Source of the DNA: an uncultured Lachnospiraceae bacterium | GTDB lineage: Bacteria > Bacillota > Clostridia > Lachnospirales > Lachnospiraceae | NCBI GenBank assembly: GCA_944384155.1 | Contig: CALWSG010000062.1 | Coordinates: 1 to 64,000 of the forward strand | DNA length: 64,000 nt | Direction: 5' to 3' | Shown here: positions 53,330-62,558 of the stretch, piece by piece | Numbering within the stretch: the stretch's first letter is position 1 | Layout: the number at the start of each line of letters is the position of its first letter | Position numbers and translations under genes: made by a program | The notes under the pieces: generated by a model | What the model was told of the DNA's origin: nothing | Databases searched by the model: none | What the model saw: the letters and a program-made list of their open reading frames with translations, nothing else

Positions 53330-54595
53330 ATGGGAATGACGATGACCCAGAAAATATTAGCATCACATTGCGGTCTTGATAAGGTGGAAGCAGGACAGTT
53401 AATAGAGGCTAATGTAGATTTGGTTTTAGGAAATGATGTGACATCTCCTGTGGCAATAGGAGAAATGAAAAAAATGAAAACAGAAGGTGTTTTTGATAAG
53501 GATAAAATAGCCATAGTGTTAGACCATTTTACTCCAAATAAGGATATAAAATCAGCGGAGCTTTGCAAGTGTGCAAAGGAATTTTCAATAAAGAATAATA
53601 TAACAAACTTTTTTGAAACTGGAGAGGTAGGAATTGAGCACGCACTGCTTCCTGAAAAAGGACTTGTGGTTGCAGGTGACGTTGTAATAGGTGCAGATTC
53701 ACATACATGTACATACGGAGCATTAGGGGCATTTTCAACAGGTGTAGGGTCAACGGATATGGCGGCAGGAATGGCAACAGGCAAGGCATGGTTTAAGGTT
53801 CCTTGTGCACTTAAGTTTATTCTTACGGGAAAACCGGCAAAATGGGTAAGCGGAAAGGATATTATACTTCATATTATAGGAATGATAGGTGTAGACGGTG
53901 CATTATATAAGTCTATGGAATTTACGGGAGACGGAATACAGTATTTGTCTATGGATGACAGATTCGCCATGACTAATATGGCTATAGAGGCAGGAGGAAA
54001 GAATGGAATTTTCCCGGTTGATGAGCTGACCATAGAGTATATGAAGGAACATTCCGTGAAAGAATATAAAATATATGAAGCTGATGAAGATGCAGTATAT
54101 GATGAGGTATATACTATTGATTTAAGCCAGCTTAAGCCTACAGTGGCATTTCCTCATCTTCCTGAAAATACAAGGACCATTGATAATGTAGGTGATGTGA
54201 AGATAGATCAGGTTGTTATCGGTTCATGTACAAACGGAAGAATAGAGGATCTTAGAATTGCAGCTGAGATTATGAAAGGAAGAAAGGTGGCAAAGGGAGT
54301 GAGGGTAATTGTAATTCCTGCCACACAGAAAATATATCTCCAGGCAATAGAGGAAGGTCTTGTATCCGAATTTATTAAGGCAGGAGCCGCCGTAAGTACT
54401 CCGACATGCGGACCATGTCTTGGAGGACACATGGGAATTCTGGCAAAGGGAGAGAGAGCAGTTGCCACAACAAACAGAAATTTTGTGGGACGTATGGGAC
54501 ACCCGGAGTCAGAGGTATATCTTGCAAGCCCTGCAGTTGCAGCAGCTAGTGCAGTAACAGGAAAAATTTCGGGACCGGAAGAATTAGGTTTATAG
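53330..54595 (+). CDS. leuC: 3-isopropylmalate dehydratase large subunit (archaeal/HacA-type LeuC)
   Basis: An aconitase-family enzyme that interconverts 2- and 3-isopropylmalate. The 4Fe-4S ligands lie in [18 protein letters not shown], and in [15 protein letters not shown] with [13 protein letters not shown]. At 421 aa it belongs to the shorter type-2 group used by archaea and Clostridia, whose small subunit is also short. The ATG follows AAAGGAGG. leuD follows after 15 bp. leuB and the ilv genes are elsewhere. Confidence 0.95.
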   Translation: MGMTMTQKILASHCGLDKVEAGQLIEANVDLVLGNDVTSPVAIGEMKKMKTEGVFDKDKIAIVLDHFTPNKDIKSAELCKCAKEFSIKNNITNFFETGEVGIEHALLPEKGLVVAGDVVIGADSHTCTYGALGAFSTGVGSTDMAAGMATGKAWFKVPCALKFILTGKPAKWVSGKDIILHIIGMIGVDGALYKSMEFTGDGIQYLSMDDRFAMTNMAIEAGGKNGIFPVDELTIEYMKEHSVKEYKIYEADEDAVYDEVYTIDLSQLKPTVAFPHLPENTRTIDNVGDVKIDQVVIGSCTNGRIEDLRIAAEIMKGRKVAKGVRVIVIPATQKIYLQAIEEGLVSEFIKAGAAVSTPTCGPCLGGHMGILAKGERAVATTNRNFVGRMGHPESEVYLASPAVAAASAVTGKISGPEELGL

Positions 54596-54610
54596 AAAAG
54601 GAGCAAAGAC

Positions 54611-55096
54611 ATGAAAGCATACGGAAAAGTATTTAAATATGGAGATAATGTAGATACAGATGTTATTATTCCTGCACGTTATTTAAACGCACCTGATCCG
54701 GCAGAGCTGGCAAAGCACTGTATGGAGGATATAGATGTGGATTTTGTAAAAAATGTTAATAAAGGTGATATTATTGTTGCAGAAAAGAATTTCGGCTGCG
54801 GTTCCTCAAGAGAGCATGCACCTATAGCAATAAAGGCGGCAGGTGTAAGCTGTGTTATAGCAGAAACTTTTGCAAGAATTTTTTACAGAAATGCTATAAA
54901 TATAGGTCTTCCTATTATTGAGTGCCGGGAGGCAGCGAGAGATATAGAGGCAGGAGATGAGATAGAGGTTGATTTTGATACGGGAATGATATATAACAAG
55001 ACAAAGGGAAGGGAATATAAAGGTCAGGCATTTCCTGAGTTTATGCAAAAGATTATAAAAGCTGAGGGACTTATTAATTATATTAATGAACAGTAG
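54611..55096 (+). CDS. leuD: 3-isopropylmalate dehydratase small subunit
   Basis: The swivelling-domain partner of LeuC. Motifs [37 protein letters not shown] and [15 protein letters not shown] are intact. Length of 161 aa is that of the type-2 small subunit. AAAGGAGC serves the start. It ends 31 bp before the amidase gene. Confidence 0.95.
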   Translation: MKAYGKVFKYGDNVDTDVIIPARYLNAPDPAELAKHCMEDIDVDFVKNVNKGDIIVAEKNFGCGSSREHAPIAIKAAGVSCVIAETFARIFYRNAINIGLPIIECREAARDIEAGDEIEVDFDTGMIYNKTKGREYKGQAFPEFMQKIIKAEGLINYINEQ

Positions 55097-55127
55097 AGTA
55101 TAAGAAGATGGTGAAGGGAGAAACAGG

Positions 55128-55985
55128 GTGAGAGACGATAATTACATCACATCCAGACGAGACATAAGAAATAAAAGATACAGACAGCGAAGAAGGCAGG
55201 TAATGCTTAACAGGGGAATATTTGCAGGTATTCTTATTATAATAGCACTTGTAGGAATTATATTAGCTGTAAAAGCCTGCAGAAATCAGGGCAGTGAAGG
55301 CAATGTGGCAACGGGAGAGAGCGATACGGCTGAAAGCATAACAAATAATGTTATTGAGAATACTACTCCTGATGAGGAAACCACTACACCGGAAAATACG
55401 GATTATACAAATGACGGACAAAGAATAGTGTGTCTTGATGCAGGTCACGGAGGAGAGGATCCAGGCTCCGAAGGTACTGACGGAGTGCTTGAAAAAGATG
55501 ACACTTTAAAAATGGCAAAAGCCATACAAAAAGAGCTTGAGAGCCGTGGAATTACAGTGTATATGACAAGAGAGGACGATTCATGGGTTACGAAGGATGA
55601 AAGAGTTAATCTTGCAAATTCCGTAAATGCAGATTTGTTTGTCTCAATTCACAGAAATGAGTACAGGGCAGATGTAAACGTGAAGGGATTTGAAACATGG
55701 GTGCACAGCTCTAAGCCTGCGGATGCAGCAGATGCAGCAGAAAGAATACAGGCGGCACTTACACAGGCAGGAATAACAAGAGACAGAGGTGTAAAATTCG
55801 GCTCACAGGGCTCAGAGGAGGAAGATTACTATATAAATAACCACAGTAAGGGACCAAGCTGTCTGTTGGAAATGGGATTTATGACAAATTCTGAAGATAA
55901 CAGTTTATTCAGAAATAAAACAGATGTATTGGCAGACGCTATAGCACAGGCAATAGAGGATTGGTTAGATGCTCAGGGATTATAA
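55128..55985 (+). CDS. N-acetylmuramoyl-L-alanine amidase (Amidase_3), 285 aa
   Basis: Cleaves the amide between MurNAc and the stem peptide. A basic cytoplasmic N-terminus is followed by one membrane helix (about residues 28-47, GIFAGILIIIALVGIILAVK), a Thr/Glu-rich linker, and the zinc amidase domain: VCLDAGHGGEDPGSEG (first His), VFVSIHRNE-like LFVSIHRNE (second His), and LLEMGFMTN (catalytic Glu). It starts at GTG 55128 behind AAGGGAG. It is anchored with its domain outside. The gene end overlaps the convergent AP2-like gene by 13 bp. Confidence 0.9.
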   Translation: MRDDNYITSRRDIRNKRYRQRRRQVMLNRGIFAGILIIIALVGIILAVKACRNQGSEGNVATGESDTAESITNNVIENTTPDEETTTPENTDYTNDGQRIVCLDAGHGGEDPGSEGTDGVLEKDDTLKMAKAIQKELESRGITVYMTREDDSWVTKDERVNLANSVNADLFVSIHRNEYRADVNVKGFETWVHSSKPADAADAAERIQAALTQAGITRDRGVKFGSQGSEEEDYYINNHSKGPSCLLEMGFMTNSEDNSLFRNKTDVLADAIAQAIEDWLDAQGL

Positions 55986-56761
55986 TCCCTGAGCTTTTTT
56001 GAGATTTTAATGGAATTGTATTTTGATGCGTACTGTATAGATGATAATCCGTCAATATAATTTTTTTGAAATGATATATTTATACCTTTTTCCCCAAGCA
56101 AATCAACTGCTTTATTGTAAGCAATGGCAGCATCAGTTTCATTTGTGTATCGTCCTATAATGTAATCTCCTTTAATATGAATTTTTGCCGTGTATAAGTA
56201 AAGACCGTTTTTTAGGTACCTTGTGACACCATTATATCTGTTTATAATATCAATATTTACATATCTGAAATCGCAGGAGTCACCGTTTACAAATCGGTAG
56301 TCCTTTCCGGGAACGGCAAAGTTTTTAATTCCATATCTGTTTAGTATATTAACCTGCATTCCGTAGTCAGATACAAATAAATGTCCCCCACGCTTCATAA
56401 TAGAGTGGGTTGAATAGTAAAAAAGATCATCAACGTCAAACTTTAAAGGATTTTCTGCATCCAGCCAATACTCAAAATAATTTTTTTTAAGATATATAGG
56501 TGTTTTAAAGTATAATCCATTATCTCTGAAATTTAAAATTGATACCCATTTCTTATGGTTTAAAACATGTCTGTTCTTATTATAACTGGTTATATCAGTA
56601 TCAAAGCTTTCTATAAGAAACAGTGCCTCGTAATATGCCTGGGAGGCGTTTTCCTCTGTTTGAAAGCTTCCAAGGCTTATATGTTTATTTTTATATGTAA
56701 AGGAAGCTCTGTAATATATGCTGCCATCAGCTTTTTTCGCCTCAAAAACACCAGGTTTCAT
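55973..56761 (-). CDS. double AP2-like domain protein, 262 aa, no HNH motif seen
   Basis: Two AP2/integrase-like beta units are visible: residues about 15-47 (YRASFTYKNKHISLGSFQTE then ENASQAYYEA) and about 195-235 (LYTAKIHIKGDYIIGRYTNE then TDAAIAYNKAVDLLG). Between them lies a 140-residue region with SCDFRYVNIDIINRYNGV resembling the joint of AP2-type homing endonucleases, but no HNH nuclease residues. It may be a DNA-binding protein derived from such an endonuclease; function is unknown. The ATG 56761 is 12 nt after GGAG of structured repeat copy 3; ATG 56779 is an alternative in-frame start inside the repeat. Confidence 0.65.
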   Translation of the reverse strand: MKPGVFEAKKADGSIYYRASFTYKNKHISLGSFQTEENASQAYYEALFLIESFDTDITSYNKNRHVLNHKKWVSILNFRDNGLYFKTPIYLKKNYFEYWLDAENPLKFDVDDLFYYSTHSIMKRGGHLFVSDYGMQVNILNRYGIKNFAVPGKDYRFVNGDSCDFRYVNIDIINRYNGVTRYLKNGLYLYTAKIHIKGDYIIGRYTNETDAAIAYNKAVDLLGEKGINISFQKNYIDGLSSIQYASKYNSIKISKKLRDYNP

Positions 56762-56769
56762 TTTTATAC

Positions 56770-56878
56770 TAATCTCCATTCCGGAGCGTTTTATGCGACG
56801 GGGCGACGCAAATATTAGATTTGCGTCTGCCATCAGGGCTTATTTGTGACGCTCCGGCACAAATAGCCGTGTGAAAAT
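56770..56878 (-). repeat. structured dispersed repeat, copy 3 (5'-truncated)
   Basis: On the minus strand it begins at TTTTCACACG (the right arm of P1) and keeps P2, P3, ACGCTCCGG and the terminal AATGGAGATTA (56770-56780). It differs from copy 2 at only about five positions, four of them in the P3 loop (CTAAT for TGAAG). The left arm of P1 and the 5' direct repeat are missing. It is placed directly before the AP2-like gene and supplies its ribosome site. Confidence 0.85.
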
Positions 56879-57108
56879 TATTGATTAATAAAATAAATGC
56901 ATATAATCTGCGTATGCATTTATATATGTAATTATACCATTTTTTCGCAAAAAAATGTGATGAAATTTAAAATTATCATTTTAAATAACAAGTGGCATAA
57001 TATACAAAAAAGTATGGTAAATAATGAATAAGTTTGAGTTATTCCACAAAAAATAATAAGTGTAAAAATACGGTTTAATAAATTACTACCGAAAATAAGT
57101 GTGTTGTG
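56879..57108. other. A/T-rich divergent intergenic region
   Basis: About 230 bp between the AP2-like gene's leader and the SleB-like promoter. It has a 11-bp inverted repeat at about 56892-56924 (ATAAATGCATA...TATGCATTTAT). It probably holds the promoter of the minus-strand gene. No coding frame seen. Confidence 0.4.
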
Positions 57109-57137
57109 TTGACAAAAATTTGAAAGCTAAATATAAT
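57109..57137 (+). promoter_or_regulatory. consensus promoter of the SleB-like hydrolase
   Basis: A perfect TTGACA, 17-bp spacer and perfect TATAAT lie 50 bp before the start, the best promoter in the window. Confidence 0.8.
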
Positions 57138-57186
57138 GTCACCTATGTTCGAAAGGAACAAATTTTGAAAGGAGCGTAATAAAAAT

Positions 57187-58044
57187 ATGCTTATAATCAA
57201 AAGCTTTTTGCATGATATTTACAATTTTGCAAAAAGAATATCAAAAAAGGCCTATAGAACATGTGCAATTATAGCATCAGGTGCTGCAATTATAGCTCTT
57301 ATAACCATGAGCAGCAGAGAGTTTGGCGGAAGCGGAAAAAATGGAATAAATGCCGAGAAGGAAAATCTATCTGAGGCTTTCGCAAAAAGCAGTGAAGGAG
57401 ATGAAAATGGCGATACAAAGGAGCTTTCATTAGAAATTGTTTCCTTAGAGTCATTGGAAAAGCCCTCAGTCTTATTGTCCAACCGGGAAAATGAGACAGA
57501 AGAAGTAACTACTGATATTTCCGAGCAGACAAAGGAAAGTGACTACACGCAGGTCACAGAGAATGAAGCTCAGACACCGGAAGCAGATACGGAAACACTT
57601 GATTCATATATGGAAGCCGGATATCAGGAGAATATCAATGAAGGAATAATAGTAAATAATATAGGCCTTACTATTACGGAAGGAGATTATGAAGCACTTA
57701 AGAGGATAGTTGAGGCAGAAGCCGGCAATCAGGATGATGTGGGAAGAATACTTGTGGCAAATGTTATATTTAACAGAGTAAGGGATTCAAGATTTCCAAA
57801 TACCGTTTATGACGTTATTTTTCAAAGTGACGGAGGGATACATCAGTTTCAGCCTACTGCTGACGGAGCTTACTATTCGGTAAATGTGTCGGATAAAACC
57901 AAAGAGTGTGTAGACAGGGCACTTGCGGGAGAGGACTATTCGGACGGTGCACTTTTTTTTACAAGACGTACTTCCCAGGATAGCTGGTTTAATACATCAC
58001 TTACATTTTTATTTGTTCACGGAGCACATTACTTTTACAGGTAA
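57187..58044 (+). CDS. SleB-like cell-wall hydrolase, 285 aa
   Basis: The C-terminal 120 residues are the Hydrolase_2/SleB catalytic domain: ALKRIVEAEAGNQDDVGRIL (catalytic Glu), VANVIFNRVRDSRFPNTVYD and GIHQFQPTADGAYY, ending GALFFTRRTSQDSWF and VHGAHYFYR. A single N-terminal membrane segment (about residues 20-38) and a long acidic Ser/Thr/Glu linker (about 50-150) would place the domain outside the cell. SleB enzymes are spore-cortex lytic transglycosylases; relatives with linkers serve in vegetative wall turnover, so sporulation is not proven. Start ATG follows GAAAGGAG at longish spacing (12 nt). Confidence 0.88.
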   Translation: MLIIKSFLHDIYNFAKRISKKAYRTCAIIASGAAIIALITMSSREFGGSGKNGINAEKENLSEAFAKSSEGDENGDTKELSLEIVSLESLEKPSVLLSNRENETEEVTTDISEQTKESDYTQVTENEAQTPEADTETLDSYMEAGYQENINEGIIVNNIGLTITEGDYEALKRIVEAEAGNQDDVGRILVANVIFNRVRDSRFPNTVYDVIFQSDGGIHQFQPTADGAYYSVNVSDKTKECVDRALAGEDYSDGALFFTRRTSQDSWFNTSLTFLFVHGAHYFYR

Positions 58045-58072
58045 TATGGTGAGAAAATGAAAGACAGGCATG

Positions 58073-58101
58073 GAGTCATTCGTATAACGGATGGCTCTTT
58101 T
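58073..58101 (+). terminator. Rho-independent terminator
   Basis: GAGTCATTCG pairs with CGGATGGCTC (wobbles) around TATAA; TTTT follows. Confidence 0.65.
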
Positions 58102-58140
58102 GCTTTGGAAAATAAAGTTGCTATTTACTATTAAAAAAAC

Positions 58141-58169
58141 TTGTACTAAAGAAAAAGTTATGTTATTAT
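58141..58169 (+). promoter_or_regulatory. promoter of thrC
   Basis: TTGTAC, 17 bp and TATTAT lie about 48 bp before the thrC start. Confidence 0.55.
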
Positions 58170-58217
58170 GAAGAAGATTTTAATTATACATATTTTAGGA
58201 AAGAAGGAAATTAATCC

Positions 58218-59702
58218 ATGGAGCTTATGTACAAGAGCACAAGAAGTGATGAAACAGTTACAGCCTCACAGGCTATATTAAAAGGGCTGGCAAGTGATGG
58301 AGGTTTATTTGTGCCTACAGCGCTGCCTGAGCTTAAGGTGTCTGTTGAGGAATTATCAAAGATGTCATATAAGGAAACAGCATATGCAGTGATGAAGGAG
58401 TTTCTTACAGATTTTACAGAGGAGGAGCTTAAGTCATGTATAGATAAGGCATATGATTCAAAGTTTGACACAGAGGAGATAGCACCTCTTGTAAAGGCAG
58501 ACGGTGCATATTATCTTGAATTATTCCATGGTGCAACTATAGCATTTAAGGATATGGCACTTTCAATATTGCCTCATCTTCTTACAACATCGGCAAAGAA
58601 AAATAATGTTAAGAATGAAATTGTTATTCTTACGGCAACTTCGGGAGATACGGGAAAGGCAGCACTTGCCGGCTTTGCAGATGTTCCGAATACAAGAATT
58701 GTAGTATTTTATCCAAAGGGAGGAGTCAGCCCTATTCAGGAGAAGCAGATGGTTACCCAGAAGGGAAGCAATACATTTGTGGTAGGTATAAATGGAAACT
58801 TTGACCAGGCACAAAGCGGAGTAAAGGCAATTTTTGGAAACAAGGAATTGGAGAAGGAAATGGATAAGGCAGGTTTTCAGTTTTCATCTGCAAATTCAAT
58901 TAATATAGGAAGACTTGTTCCTCAGGTTGTTTATTACGTATATGCATATGCGAAATTATATGCAGAGGGTGAAATATCAAAGGACGAGAAAATCAATGTG
59001 GTAGTGCCTACAGGTAATTTCGGAAATATACTTGCTGCATATTATGCAAAAAATATGGGACTTCCTATTAACAAGCTTATATGTGCATCTAATGATAACA
59101 AGGTGTTATACGATTTCTTTACAACAGGCACATATGATAAAAACAGAGAATTTATGCTTACAACCTCACCTTCAATGGATATTCTTATTTCAAGTAATCT
59201 TGAAAGGCTTATATATAAAATCGCAGGCTGTGACCATGAGAAAAATCAGGAGCTTATGATGCTGCTTTCAAAGGAGGGCAGATATGATATTACAGATGCC
59301 ATGAAGGAGGAGCTTAAGGACTTCTATGGTAATTACTCAACGGAAAAAGAAACAGCAGAGGTTATTAAGAGTATTTATGACAAGACAGGATACGTAATTG
59401 ATACACATACAGGTGTGGCTGCAGAGGTTTATAAAAAGTATGTGGCAGACACAAATGATTGTACAAAGACAATAATTGCATCTACGGCAAGTCCTTTTAA
59501 GTTCACAAGAAGTGTTATGAACGCTATAGATTCAAAGTATGACAGCATGGGTGATTTTGAGCTGGCAGATGAGCTTAGCAAAATTGCAAATGTGGAAATT
59601 CCAAAGGCAATCAGTGAGATAAGGGATGCCAAGGTGCTTCACGACACAGTATGTGAAGTGGGAGAAATGGAAAACGTAGTAAAGAAGTTTCTTGGAATTT
59701 AA
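58218..59702 (+). CDS. thrC: threonine synthase
   Basis: A PLP enzyme converting homoserine phosphate to threonine. The N-terminus MELMYKSTRSDETVTASQAI is of the long (type-2) class, the PLP lysine lies in HGATIAFKDMALSILP, followed by TATSGDTGKAALAGF (phosphate-binding) and VPTGNFGNILAAYYA. Length of 494 aa is normal. AAAGAAGGA serves ATG 58218. The other threonine genes are not in the window. The T-box leader of tyrS follows. Confidence 0.95.
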   Translation: MELMYKSTRSDETVTASQAILKGLASDGGLFVPTALPELKVSVEELSKMSYKETAYAVMKEFLTDFTEEELKSCIDKAYDSKFDTEEIAPLVKADGAYYLELFHGATIAFKDMALSILPHLLTTSAKKNNVKNEIVILTATSGDTGKAALAGFADVPNTRIVVFYPKGGVSPIQEKQMVTQKGSNTFVVGINGNFDQAQSGVKAIFGNKELEKEMDKAGFQFSSANSINIGRLVPQVVYYVYAYAKLYAEGEISKDEKINVVVPTGNFGNILAAYYAKNMGLPINKLICASNDNKVLYDFFTTGTYDKNREFMLTTSPSMDILISSNLERLIYKIAGCDHEKNQELMMLLSKEGRYDITDAMKEELKDFYGNYSTEKETAEVIKSIYDKTGYVIDTHTGVAAEVYKKYVADTNDCTKTIIASTASPFKFTRSVMNAIDSKYDSMGDFELADELSKIANVEIPKAISEIRDAKVLHDTVCEVGEMENVVKKFLGI

Positions 59703-59749
59703 CGGAAGGTCTATTGACAGTTATTTGTTATCATGGTAATATTAAAAAT

Positions 59750-60020
59750 AAAAATAAAGGCAATGACTGAAATAAGTAGTATTTTATGAAACAGACAGAA
59801 AGGTGCCGGCTGATGAGAGGACCGTGGGAAGTAAAGTACGAATACATTCACGAGCTTCGCACCGAACAGAAGATAAGTAGGCTGCGACGGAGGATAACCG
59901 TTAAAGTATCGGGGTATACTTATTGTATGTGTACCCTCGGAGGCAGAAAATGTGAGTTTTCTGCGAATAAAGGTGGTAACGTGAGTAAAAGCTCGCCCTT
60001 TAAATGGGGCGGGTTTTTTT
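59750..60020 (+). ncRNA. T-box riboswitch leader of tyrS
   Basis: A T-box leader with stem I (from about 59750), a specifier loop carrying TAC (59843-59845, Tyr), the conserved T-box AAAGGTGGTAACGTG (59969-59984) and the competing terminator CTCGCCC/GGGGCGGG followed by TTTTTTT (59990-60020). Uncharged tRNA-Tyr binds the specifier and the T-box and allows read-through into tyrS. Boundaries at the 5' end are approximate. An open frame (59786-60061) inside it is incidental. Confidence 0.9.
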
Positions 60021-60023
60021 GTT

Positions 60024-60055
60024 TGCTGCATAGGAAATACATTTCCTATGCAGCA
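60024..60055 (+). repeat. perfect 15-bp inverted repeat after the T-box terminator
   Basis: TGCTGCATAGGAAAT (60024-60038) and its exact complement (60041-60055) are separated by AC. No T-run follows. It is placed between the T-box terminator and the tyrS ribosome site, and could be a second regulatory or stabilising hairpin. Confidence 0.7.
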
Positions 60056-60099
60056 GAGTAAATACAGAAAAGTTGCCTGAAAGAAAAGGAGAAATAAAA

Positions 60100-61317
60100 A
60101 TGCAGATTTATGAAGAGCTGGTAGAGAGAGGATTAATAGCACAGGTTACTAATGAAGAGGAAATTAAAAAAATGATAAATGAGGGAAAAGCAGTATTTTA
60201 TATAGGCTTTGACCCTACAGCAGATAGTCTTCATGTGGGACATTTTATGGCACTGTGTCTTATGAAAAGACTTCAGCAGGCAGGAAATAAGCCTATAGCT
60301 TTGATTGGAGGAGGCACTGCCATGATAGGTGACCCTTCAGGAAGAACGGATATGCGTCAGATGATGACAAGGGAAACCATAGATCACAATGTGGAATGCT
60401 TTAAAAAGCAAATGAGCAGATTTATTGATTTTTCAGATGACAAGGCTATTCTTGTAAACAATGCGGACTGGCTTTTAGACCTTAATTACGTTGATGTGTT
60501 AAGAGAGGTGGGACCTCACTTTTCCGTAAACAGAATGCTTACGGCAGAATGTTATAAGCAGAGAATGGAAAAAGGATTAAGCTTTCTTGAGTTTAATTAT
60601 ATGATTATGCAAAGCTATGATTTTTATATGCTGTTTCAGAAATATGGATGTAATATGGAATTTGGCGGAGATGACCAATGGAGCAATATGCTTGGAGGAA
60701 CAGAGCTTATAAGAAGAAAGCTTGGAAAAGATGCTCATGCCATGACTATAACTCTTTTGCTTAATTCAGAGGGAAAGAAAATGGGAAAGACTCAGTCAGG
60801 GGCAGTGTGGCTTGACCCTGAGAAAACAACGCCATATGAGTTTTACCAGTATTGGAGAAATGTGGCAGATGCAGATGTGCTTAAATGCATACGTATGCTT
60901 ACCTTCCTTCCATTGGAGGAAATAAATAAAATGGATAAATGGGAAGGCAGTGAGCTTAACAGGGCAAAAGAAATTCTTGCGTATGAGCTTACAAAGCTTG
61001 TACATGGGGAGGAGGAAGCAAAGAAAGCAGAGGAAAGTGCAAAGGCATTGTTTGGCGGAGGACAGTCTGAAAATATTCCTTCAGTTTCCCTTAGAGAGGA
61101 GGATTTAACAGAGGATGGCATAGATATTTTATCAGCCCTTGTAAAAGGGGAGATGGTATCATCAAGGTCAGAGGCAAGAAGAGCAGTAGAGCAGGGGGGA
61201 GTAACATTAGAAGGAGAAAAGATAACTGATATAAAATATGTTATTTCAAAAGAGTGCCTTAAAGAAGGAGTTTTGTTAAAGAAGGGCAAAAAGGTATTTA
61301 AAAAGATTACATTATAA
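60100..61317 (+). CDS. tyrS: tyrosine-tRNA ligase
   Basis: A class I synthetase: [16 protein letters not shown] holds the HIGH-like motif (HVGH), [10 protein letters not shown] follows, YMIMQSYDF is the tyrosine pocket, and [11 protein letters not shown] is the KMSKS loop (KMGKT). The C-terminal S4 domain ([20 protein letters not shown]) is present. Length of 405 aa is normal. The start 60100 follows AAAGGAG; the in-frame ATG at 60073 lies too far and includes the site. Controlled by the T-box. Confidence 0.96.
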   Translation: MQIYEELVERGLIAQVTNEEEIKKMINEGKAVFYIGFDPTADSLHVGHFMALCLMKRLQQAGNKPIALIGGGTAMIGDPSGRTDMRQMMTRETIDHNVECFKKQMSRFIDFSDDKAILVNNADWLLDLNYVDVLREVGPHFSVNRMLTAECYKQRMEKGLSFLEFNYMIMQSYDFYMLFQKYGCNMEFGGDDQWSNMLGGTELIRRKLGKDAHAMTITLLLNSEGKKMGKTQSGAVWLDPEKTTPYEFYQYWRNVADADVLKCIRMLTFLPLEEINKMDKWEGSELNRAKEILAYELTKLVHGEEEAKKAEESAKALFGGGQSENIPSVSLREEDLTEDGIDILSALVKGEMVSSRSEARRAVEQGGVTLEGEKITDIKYVISKECLKEGVLLKKGKKVFKKITL

Positions 61318-61339
61318 AGAAATGATGAGGAAGGAATAT

Positions 61340-62011
61340 ATGAGTTCAGAAAATAGCGGATTTAAAGAGGTTAATAATCTAAATGAGGTTAAGGAAACCC
61401 TTGATGAGATAAGAAAATCATGGGAGGAAATATGTGATGCATTTGAGGTAAGCCCTGATCTGAAGATAGATTCAAAGATTATAAGGTCATCTGTAAGAAT
61501 GACACTTGTGGAGCTTAATGACCTTGAAAATCTTGACTATGTAAGGAAAAGCACAAAGCCGTTGGAAAAGCTTCATGAAACATATGTAAAGGCATTAATT
61601 AAGTTTGCATATTCAACTGTTGACGGTGAGGAAAGCAGTGTGTGGAGGGATGAGGTTGACAGTTATATTAAATCCATATTTACAGAAGATATTCTTGCAG
61701 ATATGGACATTAAGGTTAAGAATGATGAGAGCGTAACTCTTGACATGCTTATAGATGATGTAAACCGCATTTTAAGTATAGCAAATCAGCTTAATGTAAT
61801 AAAGGGAATGGAAAGCGGTAACTTTACTGCAGAGCCTTTTGTAGGGCTTATAAATAATTTCAGTTATCTGGGAATAGGAATAGTTCAGACGTGCAACGGC
61901 AATGCAGTGGTTATGGGAGAGGTAATAACCTTTCTTAAAGTACTTATAAAGACAAATGATATTATATTAAAGCAGATAACAGATATGATTATGGGAACAC
62001 CCAGGGATTAA
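61340..62011 (+). CDS. hypothetical protein, 223 aa
   Basis: A soluble, acidic, probably helical protein with no motif I recognise; segments such as EVKETLDEIRKSWEEICDAF and KIIRSSVRMTLVELNDLENL suggest coiled-coil or bundle structure. ATG 61340 was selected behind GGAAGGA; the frame begins upstream at 61322 without a site. It follows tyrS after 22 bp, so it could be co-expressed under the T-box. A function cannot be assigned. Confidence 0.6.
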   Translation: MSSENSGFKEVNNLNEVKETLDEIRKSWEEICDAFEVSPDLKIDSKIIRSSVRMTLVELNDLENLDYVRKSTKPLEKLHETYVKALIKFAYSTVDGEESSVWRDEVDSYIKSIFTEDILADMDIKVKNDESVTLDMLIDDVNRILSIANQLNVIKGMESGNFTAEPFVGLINNFSYLGIGIVQTCNGNAVVMGEVITFLKVLIKTNDIILKQITDMIMGTPRD

Positions 62012-62087
62012 AATTTATTTGACTTAAAGCTTTTAAAATGGTAAGCTATATAAAAATGGTTTGTTAAGGATAAGGAGGAGGTAATAA

Positions 62088-62450
62088 GTGTACGAGTCAA
62101 GAGAAAATTACCTTGAAACCATACTTGTTTTGTCTAACAGACATGGCAATGTACGTTCCATCGATATTGCCAGGGAGTTAAATTTCAGTAAGCCAAGTGT
62201 CAGCAGGGCAGTGGGACTTTTAAAAGATGATGGTTACATTAATATTAATGATGATGGTTATATTACATTTACGGACAAGGGAAGAAAGGTTGCCTCGGGA
62301 ATATATGAAAGGCATAATATTCTTACGGAATTTTTAGAAAAGATTGCAGGCGTATCTCCTGACATAGCAGAGGAAGATGCCTGCAGGATAGAGCATTATA
62401 TAAGTGAAGAAACCTTTGAGGGAATTAAAAAGTTTATGAGGGATAATTAA
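62088..62450 (+). CDS. DtxR/MntR-family metal-dependent regulator, 120 aa
   Basis: N-terminal winged helix (ETILVLSNRHGNVRSIDIAR then SKPSVSRAVGLLKDDGYI) followed by the metal-binding dimerisation domain, ERHNILTEFLEKIAGV and EEDACRIEHYISEE, matching the family pattern D-A-C-x-x-E-H. It is short: the FeoA-like third domain is absent, as in MntR. It responds to Mn2+ or Fe2+ in this family. It starts at GTG behind AAGGAGGAGG. Confidence 0.9.
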   Translation: MYESRENYLETILVLSNRHGNVRSIDIARELNFSKPSVSRAVGLLKDDGYININDDGYITFTDKGRKVASGIYERHNILTEFLEKIAGVSPDIAEEDACRIEHYISEETFEGIKKFMRDN

Positions 62451-62456
62451 AATAGT

Positions 62457-62485
62457 AGGAACCTGCAGAGGTTCTTATTATTTTA
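62457..62485 (+). terminator. Rho-independent terminator
   Basis: AGGAACCT pairs with AGGTTCTT around GCAG; TATTATTTT follows. Confidence 0.6.
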
Positions 62486-62494
62486 AAAATAATG

Positions 62495-62506
62495 TTAGCC
62501 TGCTAA
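62495..62506. promoter_or_regulatory. TTAGCCTGCTAA palindrome upstream of the MarR gene
   Basis: A 12-bp palindrome with TTAGC/GCTAA arms, 53 bp before the MarR start and overlapping a TAATAAT. A further GCTAAC follows at 62516-62521. MarR proteins often bind TTAGC-type dyads and repress themselves. Confidence 0.4.
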
Positions 62507-62558
62507 TAATAAATCAGCTAACAAACATGCTGCTAAAAGCAGAGAAAGGATTAAAGCT

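Noticed and set aside
59786..60061. 91-codon frame upstream of tyrS
   Set aside because: It lies wholly within the T-box leader and the following hairpin; no gene structure.
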